Of a stretch of 7,323 bases of DNA, positions 1-6,214 are shown piece after piece. The DNA is from an uncultured Gemella sp. Its GTDB lineage: Bacteria > Bacillota > Bacilli > Staphylococcales > Gemellaceae. The stretch spans positions 1 to 7,323 of the forward strand of contig CAKMQF010000021.1 of NCBI GenBank assembly GCA_927911745.1, read 5' to 3'. Each line of letters opens with the position of its first letter. Within the stretch, counting starts at the first letter, position 1. The notes beneath the pieces were generated by a model. The model was not told where the DNA came from, made no database searches, and saw only the letters and a list, made by a program, of their open reading frames with translations. The position numbers and the translations under genes are program-made.

Positions 1-449
1 GTAGATAGTGCTGTAGGTGAAACGGTACAAAATATCAGAGAACATGTAGAGAAACTACTAAAGTTCAATATTAGGGTTAGCTGAGGAATCGGGAAAATAA
101 GTTCAGAAATCATCGACTATTGTAATGATAAATACGGTGAAAATCATGTTAATCCTTTAAAAAACATCCTGATATATTGGCATTTGTAAATGAAAAAAAT
201 AAATGGTATGCCTTGTTTCTAGATGTAGATTATAACAAATTGAATAAAAATACCGATATTACAACTAAAGTGAAAATTTTAAATGTAAAATATCCAACGG
301 ATAAAATTTTAGATATTATAGACAATCAAAATATTTTCCCAGCATATCATATGAATAAAAAGCATTGGATTAGTATAGTGTTAGATAAAAATATCAAATT
401 GGAGACAATAAAAGAATTAATTGATATAAGCTATTCTTTAGTTAAATAA
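1..449 (+). CDS. MmcQ/YjbR family protein (YyaQ-like), 5' partial, frameshifted as sequenced
   Basis: This is the C-terminal part of an MmcQ/YjbR-family protein. The family has a CyaY-like fold, is often described as DNA-binding, and has no firmly established role. The hallmark AYHMNKKHWISIVLD, followed by IKELIDISYSLV, is intact near the C-terminus. The upstream part reads VDSAVGETVQNIREHVEKLL, then SEIIDYCNDKYGENHV, then HPDILAFVNEKNKWYALF. To my recollection this matches the long form of the family, which carries an extra N-terminal region ending in a SAVGE..IRE segment. The parts lie in different frames. One extra A near 60-62, one missing A in the run at 94-97 and one missing A in the run at 159-164 would restore a single frame. 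The start lies outside the window. A strong terminator follows the TAA. Family confidence is high; the integrity of the gene is uncertain. Confidence 0.8.
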
Positions 450-455
450 AATAAT

Positions 456-508
456 AGGAACAACTAAATCAATTTTAAAATTATGATTTAAAGTTGTTCC
501 TGTTTTTT
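456..508 (+). terminator. Intrinsic terminator of the MmcQ/YjbR gene
   Basis: AGGAACAACT (456-465) plus AAATCA pairs with TGATTTAAAGTTGTTCCT (484-501). The stem has about 16 pairs with a two-base bulge and an AT-rich loop of about 12 bases. A T run at 503-508 follows directly. The hairpin begins six bases after the TAA at 447-449. Confidence 0.92.
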
Positions 509-509
509 A

Positions 510-709
510 TTTATTTTAGAAAAAATAAATAGCAGATTCTCATAAACATAAGATGTTGGGTCTAGCAACAGTGTTAACAATTCTTGAAATCCTTGAGAAA
601 GTCTGCAAATAAACCACTAGGGAACGGAGTTTATATGTTCTCCTAATGTATATTTACTATTTATCATGATAAAAGAAAAAATACAAATTATGTTTTGTTG
701 TTTCTATTT
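510..709. other. Intergenic spacer between convergent units, with a short GC-richer patch
   Basis: No convincing gene was found here. Positions 531-628 are visibly richer in G and C (about 39% by hand count) than the surrounding intergenic DNA. They contain a plus-strand ORF at 553-612 (19 codons, ATG to TAA, MLGLATVLTILEILEKVCK), with no good ribosome binding site before the ATG. That frame stays open upstream to a TAA at 526-528, so the ORF could be the end of a decayed gene. A possible hairpin pairs AGGGAAC with GTTCTCCT (about 615-640), and TTATCATGATAA at 661-672 is a 12-bp palindrome. The patch could be a gene remnant, a small peptide gene or part of a small RNA; I cannot tell which. 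Confidence 0.4.
676..698 (-). terminator. Weak terminator candidate at the end of the ABC/two-component unit
   Basis: Read on the minus strand, ACAAA and TTTGT (698-694 and 687-683) form a 5-bp stem with a 6-base loop. A T-rich tail (A run on plus at 671-681, broken by one G) follows, just past the stop of the membrane protein gene at 710. The stem is short and AT-rich, so this is only a candidate. Confidence 0.35.
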
Positions 710-1063
710 TTATTTATTGTATGAAATTATCAAGAATATTATTTGGAAAATAATAGAAATAATAAAGAAAAATCCAATATAAATCCCTAATGCGCCAGCT
801 ATGACATATAATATTATATTTATAATAATTAAATAATTTTTTGTGAATTTTATTAATGAGATAACAATATTAAAAATAACTGCTATTAAGAGCATAAAGT
901 AGTGTGGTATTAGGAATGCAAGTAGCAAACCTAAACCAGCACCAGCACTAGGACTGTCAGAATTATTAATTTTTGATATTATATAAGCAAAGTATATTAC
1001 TGTTAGTACAATGTAAAATATTGACGAAAGTAGTGATAATCTTATAGCGAGTTTTCTTGTCAT
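710..1063 (-). CDS. Small multi-pass membrane protein, last gene of the ABC/two-component operon
   Basis: This is a 117-residue, very hydrophobic protein that I do not recognise as a named family. Hydrophobic segments lie at about residues 10-30, 41-71 (long, with a Gly/Ala-rich start and a proline at 53), 77-95 and 95-114, which suggests four membrane passes. The N-terminus carries positive charges (MTRKLAIR). Translation looks coupled to the response regulator: that gene's restored frame ends in TAG immediately before this ATG (TAGATG). The ribosome binding site GAGGAGGG lies inside the last regulator codons, about 8-10 bases upstream. This placement makes it the fifth gene of the operon. 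I infer a role next to the ABC transporter or the sensor, for example immunity or an accessory subunit, but no sequence motif proves it. The reading frame is intact, unlike those of the three genes upstream. Confidence 0.75.
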   Translation of the reverse strand: MTRKLAIRLSLLSSIFYIVLTVIYFAYIISKINNSDSPSAGAGLGLLLAFLIPHYFMLLIAVIFNIVISLIKFTKNYLIIINIILYVIAGALGIYIGFFFIISIIFQIIFLIISYNK

Positions 1064-1664
1064 CTAAAGCCATCCCTCCTCAGTAGATTTTTTTACAGCT
1101 TCTGTTCTGTTTTTGCAGTTTAATTTTGTCAGGATATTAGAAATGTAGTTTCTGATAGTTCCTTCGGATAAAAACAGTTCATTAGCGATTTCTTTATTCG
1201 ATAATCCTTCTTTAATTTTTAAAAGAATAATTTTTTTCTTGATTTGTTAATGGATTATGACTGTTGAAAATATTTTCCATTAGTTCAGGTGAGTATTCTT
1301 TGTGTCCTGCTAAGACGGTGTTTATAGTTTTCATAAGTTCATCGATTGAACGATCTTTTAAGACGTAGGCATCTACGTTATTTTTTATAGCGCGTTCAAA
1401 ATATCCCATACGTTTAAAAGTTGTCACAATAACAACTTTGCAATGTATGTTATTACTACGAATATATTCTAGTACGTCTAATCCTGTTGCTTCAGGCATT
1501 TCAACATCAAGTATAGCTACATCAATATCATTAGTAGAAATTAAATTTATAGCTTCTTTTCCATCTTTAGCTTGAAGTACACTTTCAACACTATCTTCCA
1601 TTGATAATAATGTTGCCATTGCATCTCGTAACATACTTTGATCTTCAGCAATAAGTAATTTCAT
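1064..1664 (-). CDS. NarL/DesR-type response regulator, frameshifted in an A7 run as sequenced
   Basis: This is a two-component response regulator that would bind DNA once phosphorylated by the kinase encoded just upstream. The receiver domain covers about residues 1-118. It has the acidic pair E7/D8, phospho-acceptor D53 in AILDVEMP, the switch threonine in VIVTTF (81-82) and K103 in YVLKD. The pattern [12 protein letters not shown] resembles B. subtilis DesR. The frame 1212-1664 ends early after NPLTNQEK. The downstream +1 frame then gives a complete LuxR/NarL helix-turn-helix ([28 protein letters not shown]) ending in EGWL and a TAG at 1064. Removing one A from the minus-strand A7 run (plus T7, 1231-1237) restores the spacing LT to EG usual in the family, giving about 199 residues. 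The ATG at 1664 is preceded by AGGAGG and lies 14 bases after the kinase stop. As sequenced, the product would lack its DNA-binding domain. Confidence 0.9.
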
Positions 1665-1678
1665 ATTGTCCTCCTTTT

Positions 1679-2767
1679 TTATTTACTAATTGTTACTTTG
1701 ATAGTTGTAGGAGATTTTTTTGATATTATATTTATTACTCCATTAACTAGTTTAATTCTTTCTCTTATAGAAGACAGTTCTGTTCCATCGATATTTTCAA
1801 AACCTCTACCATTATCAGAGATAATAACAGTGTAGTTATCACTAGATTCATTTATTTCAATATTGCATTTATTAGCCTTACTATGTTTAATAACATTATT
1901 CGTTAATTCTTTTAATACCATTGTAATAGTCCATTCAACTAACTCAGATGGTAGTGTAGTCATATTATTCTCAATATCTAATGAAATATCAGCCATGGTC
2001 ATAATATCTGTAATAACTTTTAATTCTTCAGTAATACTTCTATGCTTTAATTTATTAATAATAGAACGTGTTTCTGTCATTGAAGTACTGCTGATTTCAC
2101 TGATTTCTTTTAGTTCTTTTTTTGCGGCTTCAATATTATTTTTTTCTAAATATTTTTCAGCTAGTTCTGCTTTTAATTTTAGCATTACAAAAGTATGACC
2201 GATACTATCATGTAAGTCTCGCCCGATTCTATTTCTTTCATTCTCAGCAAGAAGTAGATTAATATGTTCATTGTGTTTTAAACGTTCATTTTCAATTTAT
2301 TTCTTTCATAGCCATATTTTTGGGTGAAATAAGTTATGATACACATAGAAGAAAAAAATAAATAGGATTATTCTATCACCAATGTTTAAAGTCGGATTAG
2401 CAATTATATATAGTGTTAGACAATTTATTGTTATGAAAAAACTAATTGTCCTATAAGTAAAATATTTATCTTGAAAATGCCAAACGAGTAGATTACTTAA
2501 ATAAAAACTAAATAGAATGTTCGTTGGATATAAAACAATGGTCATGTAACTGATATAAGCAATTAAATAAAACCATTCTGTAAAAACAAGAACTCTATTT
2601 TTTGTATATAACATTCCTATATATGAAGCGATGGCGAGAATAGTTAAGGGTAATGTATATTTTGGATAACTTCCACTAATAATATATACAAGTGGGAATA
2701 TAAAAAATATCGAAGATAGATAAAACCCATAATTTCCCTTTAATAAATTTAGTAATTTTTTATACAT
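1679..2767 (-). CDS. DesK-like sensor histidine kinase (HisKA_3), two frameshifts as sequenced
   Basis: This is a membrane sensor kinase of the NarX/DesK class and the partner of the adjacent response regulator. The N-terminal half has about six hydrophobic segments (roughly residues 15-31, 38-54, 61-79, 82-96, 106-122, 131-147) with short loops and no evident extracellular domain. The dimerisation box reads [17 protein letters not shown]. Its phospho-accepting histidine codon is at 2210-2212, near residue 186. The ATPase domain shows [15 protein letters not shown] (N box), [10 protein letters not shown] (G1) and [13 protein letters not shown] (G2). I chose the ATG at 2767 because AAGGAGG lies just upstream; the frame could extend to 2830 but without such a site. 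Two indels break the frame. One extra T, most likely in the minus-strand T7 run (2352-2358), and one missing base near 2285-2300 would, when corrected, give about 362 residues, close to DesK length. The frame also restores [20 protein letters not shown] as the linker into the H box. Confidence 0.88.
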
Positions 2768-2787
2768 TTCAGCCTCCTTATTCTTTA

Positions 2788-2816
2788 ATAATACCATAAT
2801 AATATAAGAGTGTGAA
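2788..2816 (-). promoter_or_regulatory. Candidate promoter for the two-component genes
   Basis: The minus strand carries TTCACA (2816-2811), a 17-base spacer and TATTAT (2793-2788). Each hexamer has one mismatch to the sigma-A consensus. It would start transcription about 14 bases before the kinase ATG, just upstream of its ribosome binding site. The -35 and most of the spacer lie inside a perfect inverted repeat, so the promoter could be controlled by a protein bound there. It is inferred from sequence alone. Confidence 0.45.
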
Positions 2817-2844
2817 TAATATATCCACACTCTTATATTATTAT
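2796..2844 (-). repeat. Perfect 19-bp inverted repeat at the permease stop codon
   Basis: The arms 2796-2814 and 2826-2844 are exact reverse complements around an 11-base loop, with GAGTGTG/CACACTC nearest the loop. One arm overlaps the TAA of the permease gene (2841-2843). On the transcript this would form a very stable hairpin between transporter and kinase genes. There is no clean T run after it on the minus strand, so it is not a textbook terminator. It could be a partial terminator, an mRNA-protecting or processing stem, or a DNA operator. Confidence 0.85.
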
Positions 2845-3580
2845 TTTGATTCTCTTCTGTTTTTTATTACCAATGTAGCAATTATACATACAACTGAATA
2901 TGCTAGAAGTATAGCTAGAGCTTTATAAGAGAAAATATCTTCTTTAATATATTTATTAACGAAATCTAATAAATAATAGGTTGGTGTCAGTTTAGATATA
3001 TTTTGCAACCATTCTGGGAAAGATAAACAGGCCACCAAAGTCCACCTAACATAGCAAGTCCTAGGTATAATATATTAGCAAGTAATGAAAGTTTTTCTTC
3101 TGATTTAATAAGACTTAGTAGTAATCCCATACCTAAAAATGTAATACTTCCAATAAGCATTAGAACAGCCGACATAATCCATTCACGAGCAGTCATATTA
3201 ACGTCTCTAAAGATATGACCAACAGAGAACACAACAACTATTGATATAATAAATGTAATTATAAGACGAATAAAACGTGCAAGGTAATATTCAGATATTT
3301 TTATAGGAGAATTATTTAATATGTGTAGATAGTTATTTTTCTCATCTTCTTTTATAGAAATAGGAAGAGAAAATAAAGCGAAGCTTATACTACTAAATGC
3401 AGTCATAGAGATAAGCATATCTTTTACTACACGTGCTTTTGTTTCAGGATCATCGAATTGTTGCATTCCAGAAAATAATATAAAGAAGATAACTGGAAAG
3501 CCTAATCCCATAATAAAATTAGTTAAGTTTCTTTTTATGAATATAAATTCTATGTTTAATAAGTTGGCAAGATTTTTCAT
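2841..3580 (-). CDS. ABC-2 type transporter permease, frameshifted as sequenced
   Basis: This is the membrane subunit of an ABC exporter, partner of the ATPase encoded immediately upstream. After a cytoplasmic-type start (MKNLANLLNIEFIFIKRNL), hydrophobic segments follow at about residues 20-37, 55-73, 105-125 and 137-160, with two more in the C-terminal part. The sequence GGLWWP followed by FPEWLQNISKLTPTYY is typical of ABC-2/YvfS-like permeases, as I know the family. The frame 2987-3580 runs off at VYLSQNG, while a second frame (2841-3038) carries the rest, ending KNRRESK. One missing T (minus strand) near 3015-3024 explains this, and restoring it gives WWPVYLFPEWLQ and about 246 residues. 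The ATG overlaps the ATPase stop by one base (TAATG), with GGAGGAG upstream, so translation of the two is coupled. The family is certain; integrity is not. Confidence 0.88.
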
Positions 3581-4479
3581 TATTTATCTCCTCCGTTTTC
3601 TTTTGTAGTTACAAAAATACTATCTAATAAAGTTCTATTTTGAATTTCAATTTCTTTAAACGTGCAACCAGCTTGTTGTAAGATATGCCATACTTCATCT
3701 GGTTTTTTTGTTAAGAAATTAATATTATCTGTTTTTATTTCTAAATTATTTATAATATCACTATCTTTCAATAAATCTAGATATTTTATAGGTAGTGTGA
3801 AGTATTTTTCAATTTCTTCAGCACGCATAGCATGTGGAGTAGTATCACGAACTAGTTTTCCTTTATTTAGAACTAAGATTCTATCTGCTGTATGTTCTAC
3901 TTCTTCAATGTAGTGTGATGAATAAATAATAGTTAAACCTTTATTTTTTAAGTTATTCACAATTTCCCAAAATCTGATACGTGTTGATGTATCCATGCCA
4001 GCTGTTGGTTCATCTAAGAAAATTAATTTTGGTCTTCCTATTAATGTAATAATAAAAGATAATAATCTTTTTTGCCCACCTGATAATTTAGAAGCAAAAT
4101 TATCTTTTTGAGACTCATCAAATCTTAAAAGTGCATCGATTTCTTCATTTGTTAATGGATTCTTATATAATTTCTGTATAAAATCTAGTAGTTCTTTTAC
4201 TTTTAGTTTTTCAGGAACAACATTTTCCTGAGAAAGTATGTTAAGAAATTCTTTTAGTTTTTGGTTTCCTGGATTTAAAGAGTTAATTTTTATTGAACCT
4301 GAATTGATAAATTTATTTCCTAATAGACAGTTCATTAGCGTAGTCTTACCAGCCCCATTAGGTCCGATTAAAGCAATGCATTCACCAGAATTCACTTCAA
4401 AAGAAATATCATTTAAGATGTTTTTCCCTTTAATTGTTTTTGTTATGTTTTTTACTTCTATAATGTTATTTAATGACAT
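3580..4479 (-). CDS. ABC transporter ATP-binding protein
   Basis: This is the nucleotide-binding subunit of an ABC exporter, about 299 residues and intact. Numbered from the ATG at 4479, it has Walker A GPNGAGKTT (39-47), a Q loop at Q84, signature LSGGQ (132-136), Walker B LIFLDEP (152-158, catalytic E157), D loop AGMD and H-loop H189 in IIYSSH. A C-terminal extension of about 80 residues follows the core, as in many ABC-2 drug or peptide exporters. A GTG start three codons earlier is possible, but AGGTGA lies five bases before the ATG, which I prefer. It is the first gene of the minus-strand unit, with the permease overlapping by one base and then kinase, regulator and a small membrane protein. 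By analogy with YvfRSTU and LnrJK-LMN the substrate is probably a membrane-active peptide, lipid or antibiotic, but nothing in the sequence identifies it. Confidence 0.95.
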   Translation of the reverse strand: MSLNNIIEVKNITKTIKGKNILNDISFEVNSGECIALIGPNGAGKTTLMNCLLGNKFINSGSIKINSLNPGNQKLKEFLNILSQENVVPEKLKVKELLDFIQKLYKNPLTNEEIDALLRFDESQKDNFASKLSGGQKRLLSFIITLIGRPKLIFLDEPTAGMDTSTRIRFWEIVNNLKNKGLTIIYSSHYIEEVEHTADRILVLNKGKLVRDTTPHAMRAEEIEKYFTLPIKYLDLLKDSDIINNLEIKTDNINFLTKKPDEVWHILQQAGCTFKEIEIQNRTLLDSIFVTTKENGGDK

Positions 4480-4494
4480 TTTGCTCACCTCATC

Positions 4495-4517
4495 TTTGAT
4501 AATTAAATTATATCAAA
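4495..4517 (-). promoter_or_regulatory. Promoter -10 of the ABC operon inside a TTTGATA/TATCAAA dyad
   Basis: The minus strand has a perfect TATAAT (4512-4507). At the usual distance upstream there is no good -35 (TAAAAG at 17 bases), so the promoter looks dependent on an activator. A 7-bp inverted repeat, TTTGATA (4495-4501) and TATCAAA (4511-4517) with a 9-base spacer, covers the -10 and the expected start site near 4500. It could bind a repressor or simply be chance in AT-rich DNA. Confidence 0.6.
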
Positions 4518-4543
4518 GTAGGAGAGTGTCTTTTAGTAGGTAA

Positions 4544-4571
4544 TGTCATAAAGTAATATGACAAATGTCAT
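4544..4571. promoter_or_regulatory. Three TGTCAT/ATGACA half-sites upstream of the ABC operon promoter
   Basis: TGTCAT (4544-4549), ATGACA (4558-4563) and TGTCAT (4566-4571) form two overlapping inverted pairs, with 8-base and 2-base spacers. They lie about 45-70 bases upstream of the expected start site, where NarL-family activators commonly bind. They are the natural candidate for the binding site of the regulator encoded in the same operon. The last half-site abuts the T-tract of the neighbouring terminator. The repeats are seen; the binding is inferred. Confidence 0.6.
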
Positions 4572-4621
4572 AAAAAATAGACTTAAAAACTTGTTTTATT
4601 TAGAAACAAAGATTTTAAGTC
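4572..4621 (-). terminator. Intrinsic terminator of the SDR gene
   Basis: GACTTAAAA (4580-4588) pairs exactly with TTTTAAGTC (4613-4621). The stem continues with CTTGTTT against AAACAAAG, with one mismatch and one bulge, around a loop of about seven bases. On the minus strand the hairpin is followed by TA and six T (plus 4577-4572). It begins 11 bases after the SDR stop and separates that gene from the ABC operon promoter. Confidence 0.9.
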
Positions 4622-4632
4622 ATCCTGAATAG

Positions 4633-5232
4633 TTATTTCATATCTATTATTTCAATAATAGTTGAATCAGTATTTCTAAGAATATTTTTAACTACTGACT
4701 CTGCAACTTTTTCAACAGGAAGAGGATGCACGTTTTTGAAAAATGGTATACCTAATTTTGAAAAGAATTTAATCGGTAATATATTGAAATAAGAGGTAGG
4801 TCTGTCTTTACCGTACATAAGACCTGGGCGTACTATTAGATAATCTAGTTTCGAATCTACTACTAATTTTTCTCCGGCAACCTTGCTTTCTAAATATTGT
4901 TTGAAGCCACCGTTTGCAGAAAAGTAGACGAGTTTATTGATATTGTGTTTTTGACATAATTTAATTGTCTGTGCCACACTTTCTGTATTTAATTTTGAAT
5001 ATAGATTTTTATTTTTAATTGTTCCAATTAGATGAATGACTATATCGTAATATTCTTTTAGCATTATATTATCAAGATCAAAAATATCTCCCTGTATCCA
5101 CGTTGCTTCTTCACTAGTGATAGAGCGATTTTGGGATCTAGATAAATAGCTGACTTTTACATTGTATTTTTTAAATTCTTTAATTAATGCTTTTCCAACA
5201 AAACCATTGCCACCGATTAGTAGTATGTTCAT
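4633..5232 (-). CDS. Atypical short-chain dehydrogenase / NAD(P)-binding protein, NDUFA9-like
   Basis: This is a 199-residue Rossmann-fold protein of the extended or atypical SDR group (NAD-dependent epimerase / NmrA / NDUFA9-like). The dinucleotide-binding motif GGNGFVG lies at residues 7-13, right after the first strand (MNILLI). The pair S105 in VYFSANGG and YLESK (113-117, YxxxK) fits an SDR active site. IVRPGLMYG (133-141) and HPLPVEKVAESVV (169-181) are typical of the NDUFA9-like branch. The substrate cannot be told from sequence; relatives act on nucleotide sugars, flavonoids or lipids, or only sense the NAD(P) redox state. It is shorter than classic epimerases (about 300 residues), but this is usual for the atypical group. 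It stands alone between its own promoter and terminator. Upstream is a modest ribosome binding site (GAGG, 5 bases before ATG). Confidence 0.88.
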   Translation of the reverse strand: MNILLIGGNGFVGKALIKEFKKYNVKVSYLSRSQNRSITSEEATWIQGDIFDLDNIMLKEYYDIVIHLIGTIKNKNLYSKLNTESVAQTIKLCQKHNINKLVYFSANGGFKQYLESKVAGEKLVVDSKLDYLIVRPGLMYGKDRPTSYFNILPIKFFSKLGIPFFKNVHPLPVEKVAESVVKNILRNTDSTIIEIIDMK

Positions 5233-5267
5233 ATGTACCTCGAATTAAATTATTTTTCTCATTTTAA

Positions 5268-5296
5268 ATAGTAACATAACTTAGTACCCGAGTAAA
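5268..5296 (-). promoter_or_regulatory. Candidate promoter of the SDR gene
   Basis: The minus strand carries TTTACT (5296-5291), a 17-base spacer and TACTAT (5273-5268), four of six matches in each hexamer. The leader would be about 30 bases. The -35 lies only five bases from the -35 of the divergent phospholipase promoter. Confidence 0.4.
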
Positions 5297-5301
5297 TTTA
5301 T

Positions 5302-5330
5302 TTAAACTAATGAAAAAAAGATGATATAAT
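5302..5330 (+). promoter_or_regulatory. Promoter of the phospholipase-msrB operon (extended -10)
   Basis: A perfect TATAAT (5325-5330) is preceded by TGA (5322-5324), making an extended -10. The -35, TTAAAC (5302-5307, 17-base spacer), is weak, which an extended -10 can offset. The ATG at 5359 follows AAGGAG (5344-5349) by nine bases. Confidence 0.7.
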
Positions 5331-5358
5331 AGTATCAATTTAAAAGGAGTGTGATTCA

Positions 5359-6213
5359 ATGAAAGTAGGTTTAGTATTAGAAGGTGGAGCAATGAGAGGA
5401 CTATTTACAGCTGGTGTCCTTGATGTCTTCTTGGAAAACAATATAGAGGTTACAGATATCGTAGGTGTTTCGGCAGGAACACTATTTGGAGTGAATTATG
5501 TTTCTAAGCAACCTAAAAGAGCACTTCGTTACAATGTTAATTATATAAATGATAAGAGATATATGAGTTTAAAAAGTTGGATAAAAACTGGAAACTTGAT
5601 TAATAAGGATTTTACATACTATAAAGTTCCTTTTCAACTTGATGTTTTTGATAATAAAACATTTAAAAATTCTAAGACAAATTTCTATGCTACTGTAACA
5701 AATATAGAAAACGGAGAAGCAGAGTTTATAAAAATCCATGATCCTTATCTGCAAATGGAGACTTTAAGAGCCACTTCTGCATTACCATTTATTTCAGAAA
5801 TAATAGAAGTAGATGGGAAAAAGTATCTTGATGGGGGAATAGCAAATAGTATACCTATAGATTTTTTTGAAAAGCAAAATTACGATAAGATTATTGTTAT
5901 ATTAACACGACCTATCTCATATAGGAAGAAAAAATCAACAAGTATACAATTTAAAATGTTTTATAAAAAATACCCACATCTAGTTGAAAAATTAGAAAAT
6001 AGATATAAGGATTATAATGAAACAGTAGAAAAAATACTTGAGTTAGAAAAGCAAGGGAAAGTATTTGTCATAAGACCTAGTGAAGATATTAACGTAAAGC
6101 GACTGGAAAAAGATATCGAAAAAACTAAACACGTGTATAATTTAGGGGTAAAAGATGGAAATCATATAATAGAAGATTTAAAAGAATATATAAGTTATAA
6201 AGGAGATAAATAA
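5359..6213 (+). CDS. Patatin-like phospholipase family protein
   Basis: This is a 284-residue cytosolic serine hydrolase of the bacterial patatin/RssA-like group, expected to cleave fatty acyl esters of phospholipids or other lipids. The oxyanion-hole motif GGAMRG (residues 9-14) comes first. The nucleophile elbow GVSAG (36-40, S38) and the catalytic aspartate in DGG (158-160, D158) complete the Ser-Asp dyad. ATSALPF (138-144) is also conserved in the family. The C-terminal third is charged and lysine-rich, with helices likely (about 195-282), and has no signal peptide or membrane segment. AAGGAG lies nine bases before the ATG, behind an extended -10 promoter. It is followed after one base by msrB, whose ribosome binding site lies within the end of this gene, so the two are cotranscribed. 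The physiological substrate is unknown. Confidence 0.93.
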   Translation: MKVGLVLEGGAMRGLFTAGVLDVFLENNIEVTDIVGVSAGTLFGVNYVSKQPKRALRYNVNYINDKRYMSLKSWIKTGNLINKDFTYYKVPFQLDVFDNKTFKNSKTNFYATVTNIENGEAEFIKIHDPYLQMETLRATSALPFISEIIEVDGKKYLDGGIANSIPIDFFEKQNYDKIIVILTRPISYRKKKSTSIQFKMFYKKYPHLVEKLENRYKDYNETVEKILELEKQGKVFVIRPSEDINVKRLEKDIEKTKHVYNLGVKDGNHIIEDLKEYISYKGDK

Positions 6214-6214
6214 A

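Noticed and set aside
82..84. In-frame TGA read as tryptophan (recoded genetic code)
   Set aside because: Two compensating indels explain the segment better by giving a frame without the TGA. Intact genes here use TGG for tryptophan (for example GCGWPSF in MsrB).
661..672. TTATCATGATAA palindrome as an operator
   Set aside because: A single 12-bp AT-rich palindrome with no promoter beside it; chance is enough to explain it.
1231..1237. Programmed -1 ribosomal frameshift in the response regulator
   Set aside because: The A run looks like a slippery site, but the -1 frame meets a TAA within a few codons. Only a +1 shift (or one A fewer) opens the DNA-binding domain, so the usual -1 mechanism does not fit.
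1863..2198. Plus-strand ORF of 111 codons
   Set aside because: It lies opposite the kinase gene, whose motifs (H box, N box, G1) are clear on the minus strand. The plus translation is a hydrophobic shadow with no ribosome binding site.
3662..3913. Plus-strand ORF of 83 codons
   Set aside because: Antisense shadow of the ABC ATPase, which has all nucleotide-binding motifs on the other strand.
4238..4543. Plus-strand ORF of 101 codons
   Set aside because: Antisense to the Walker A region of the ATPase and runs through its promoter; no signal of its own.
5569..5754. Minus-strand ORF of 61 codons
   Set aside because: Antisense shadow inside the intact phospholipase gene.
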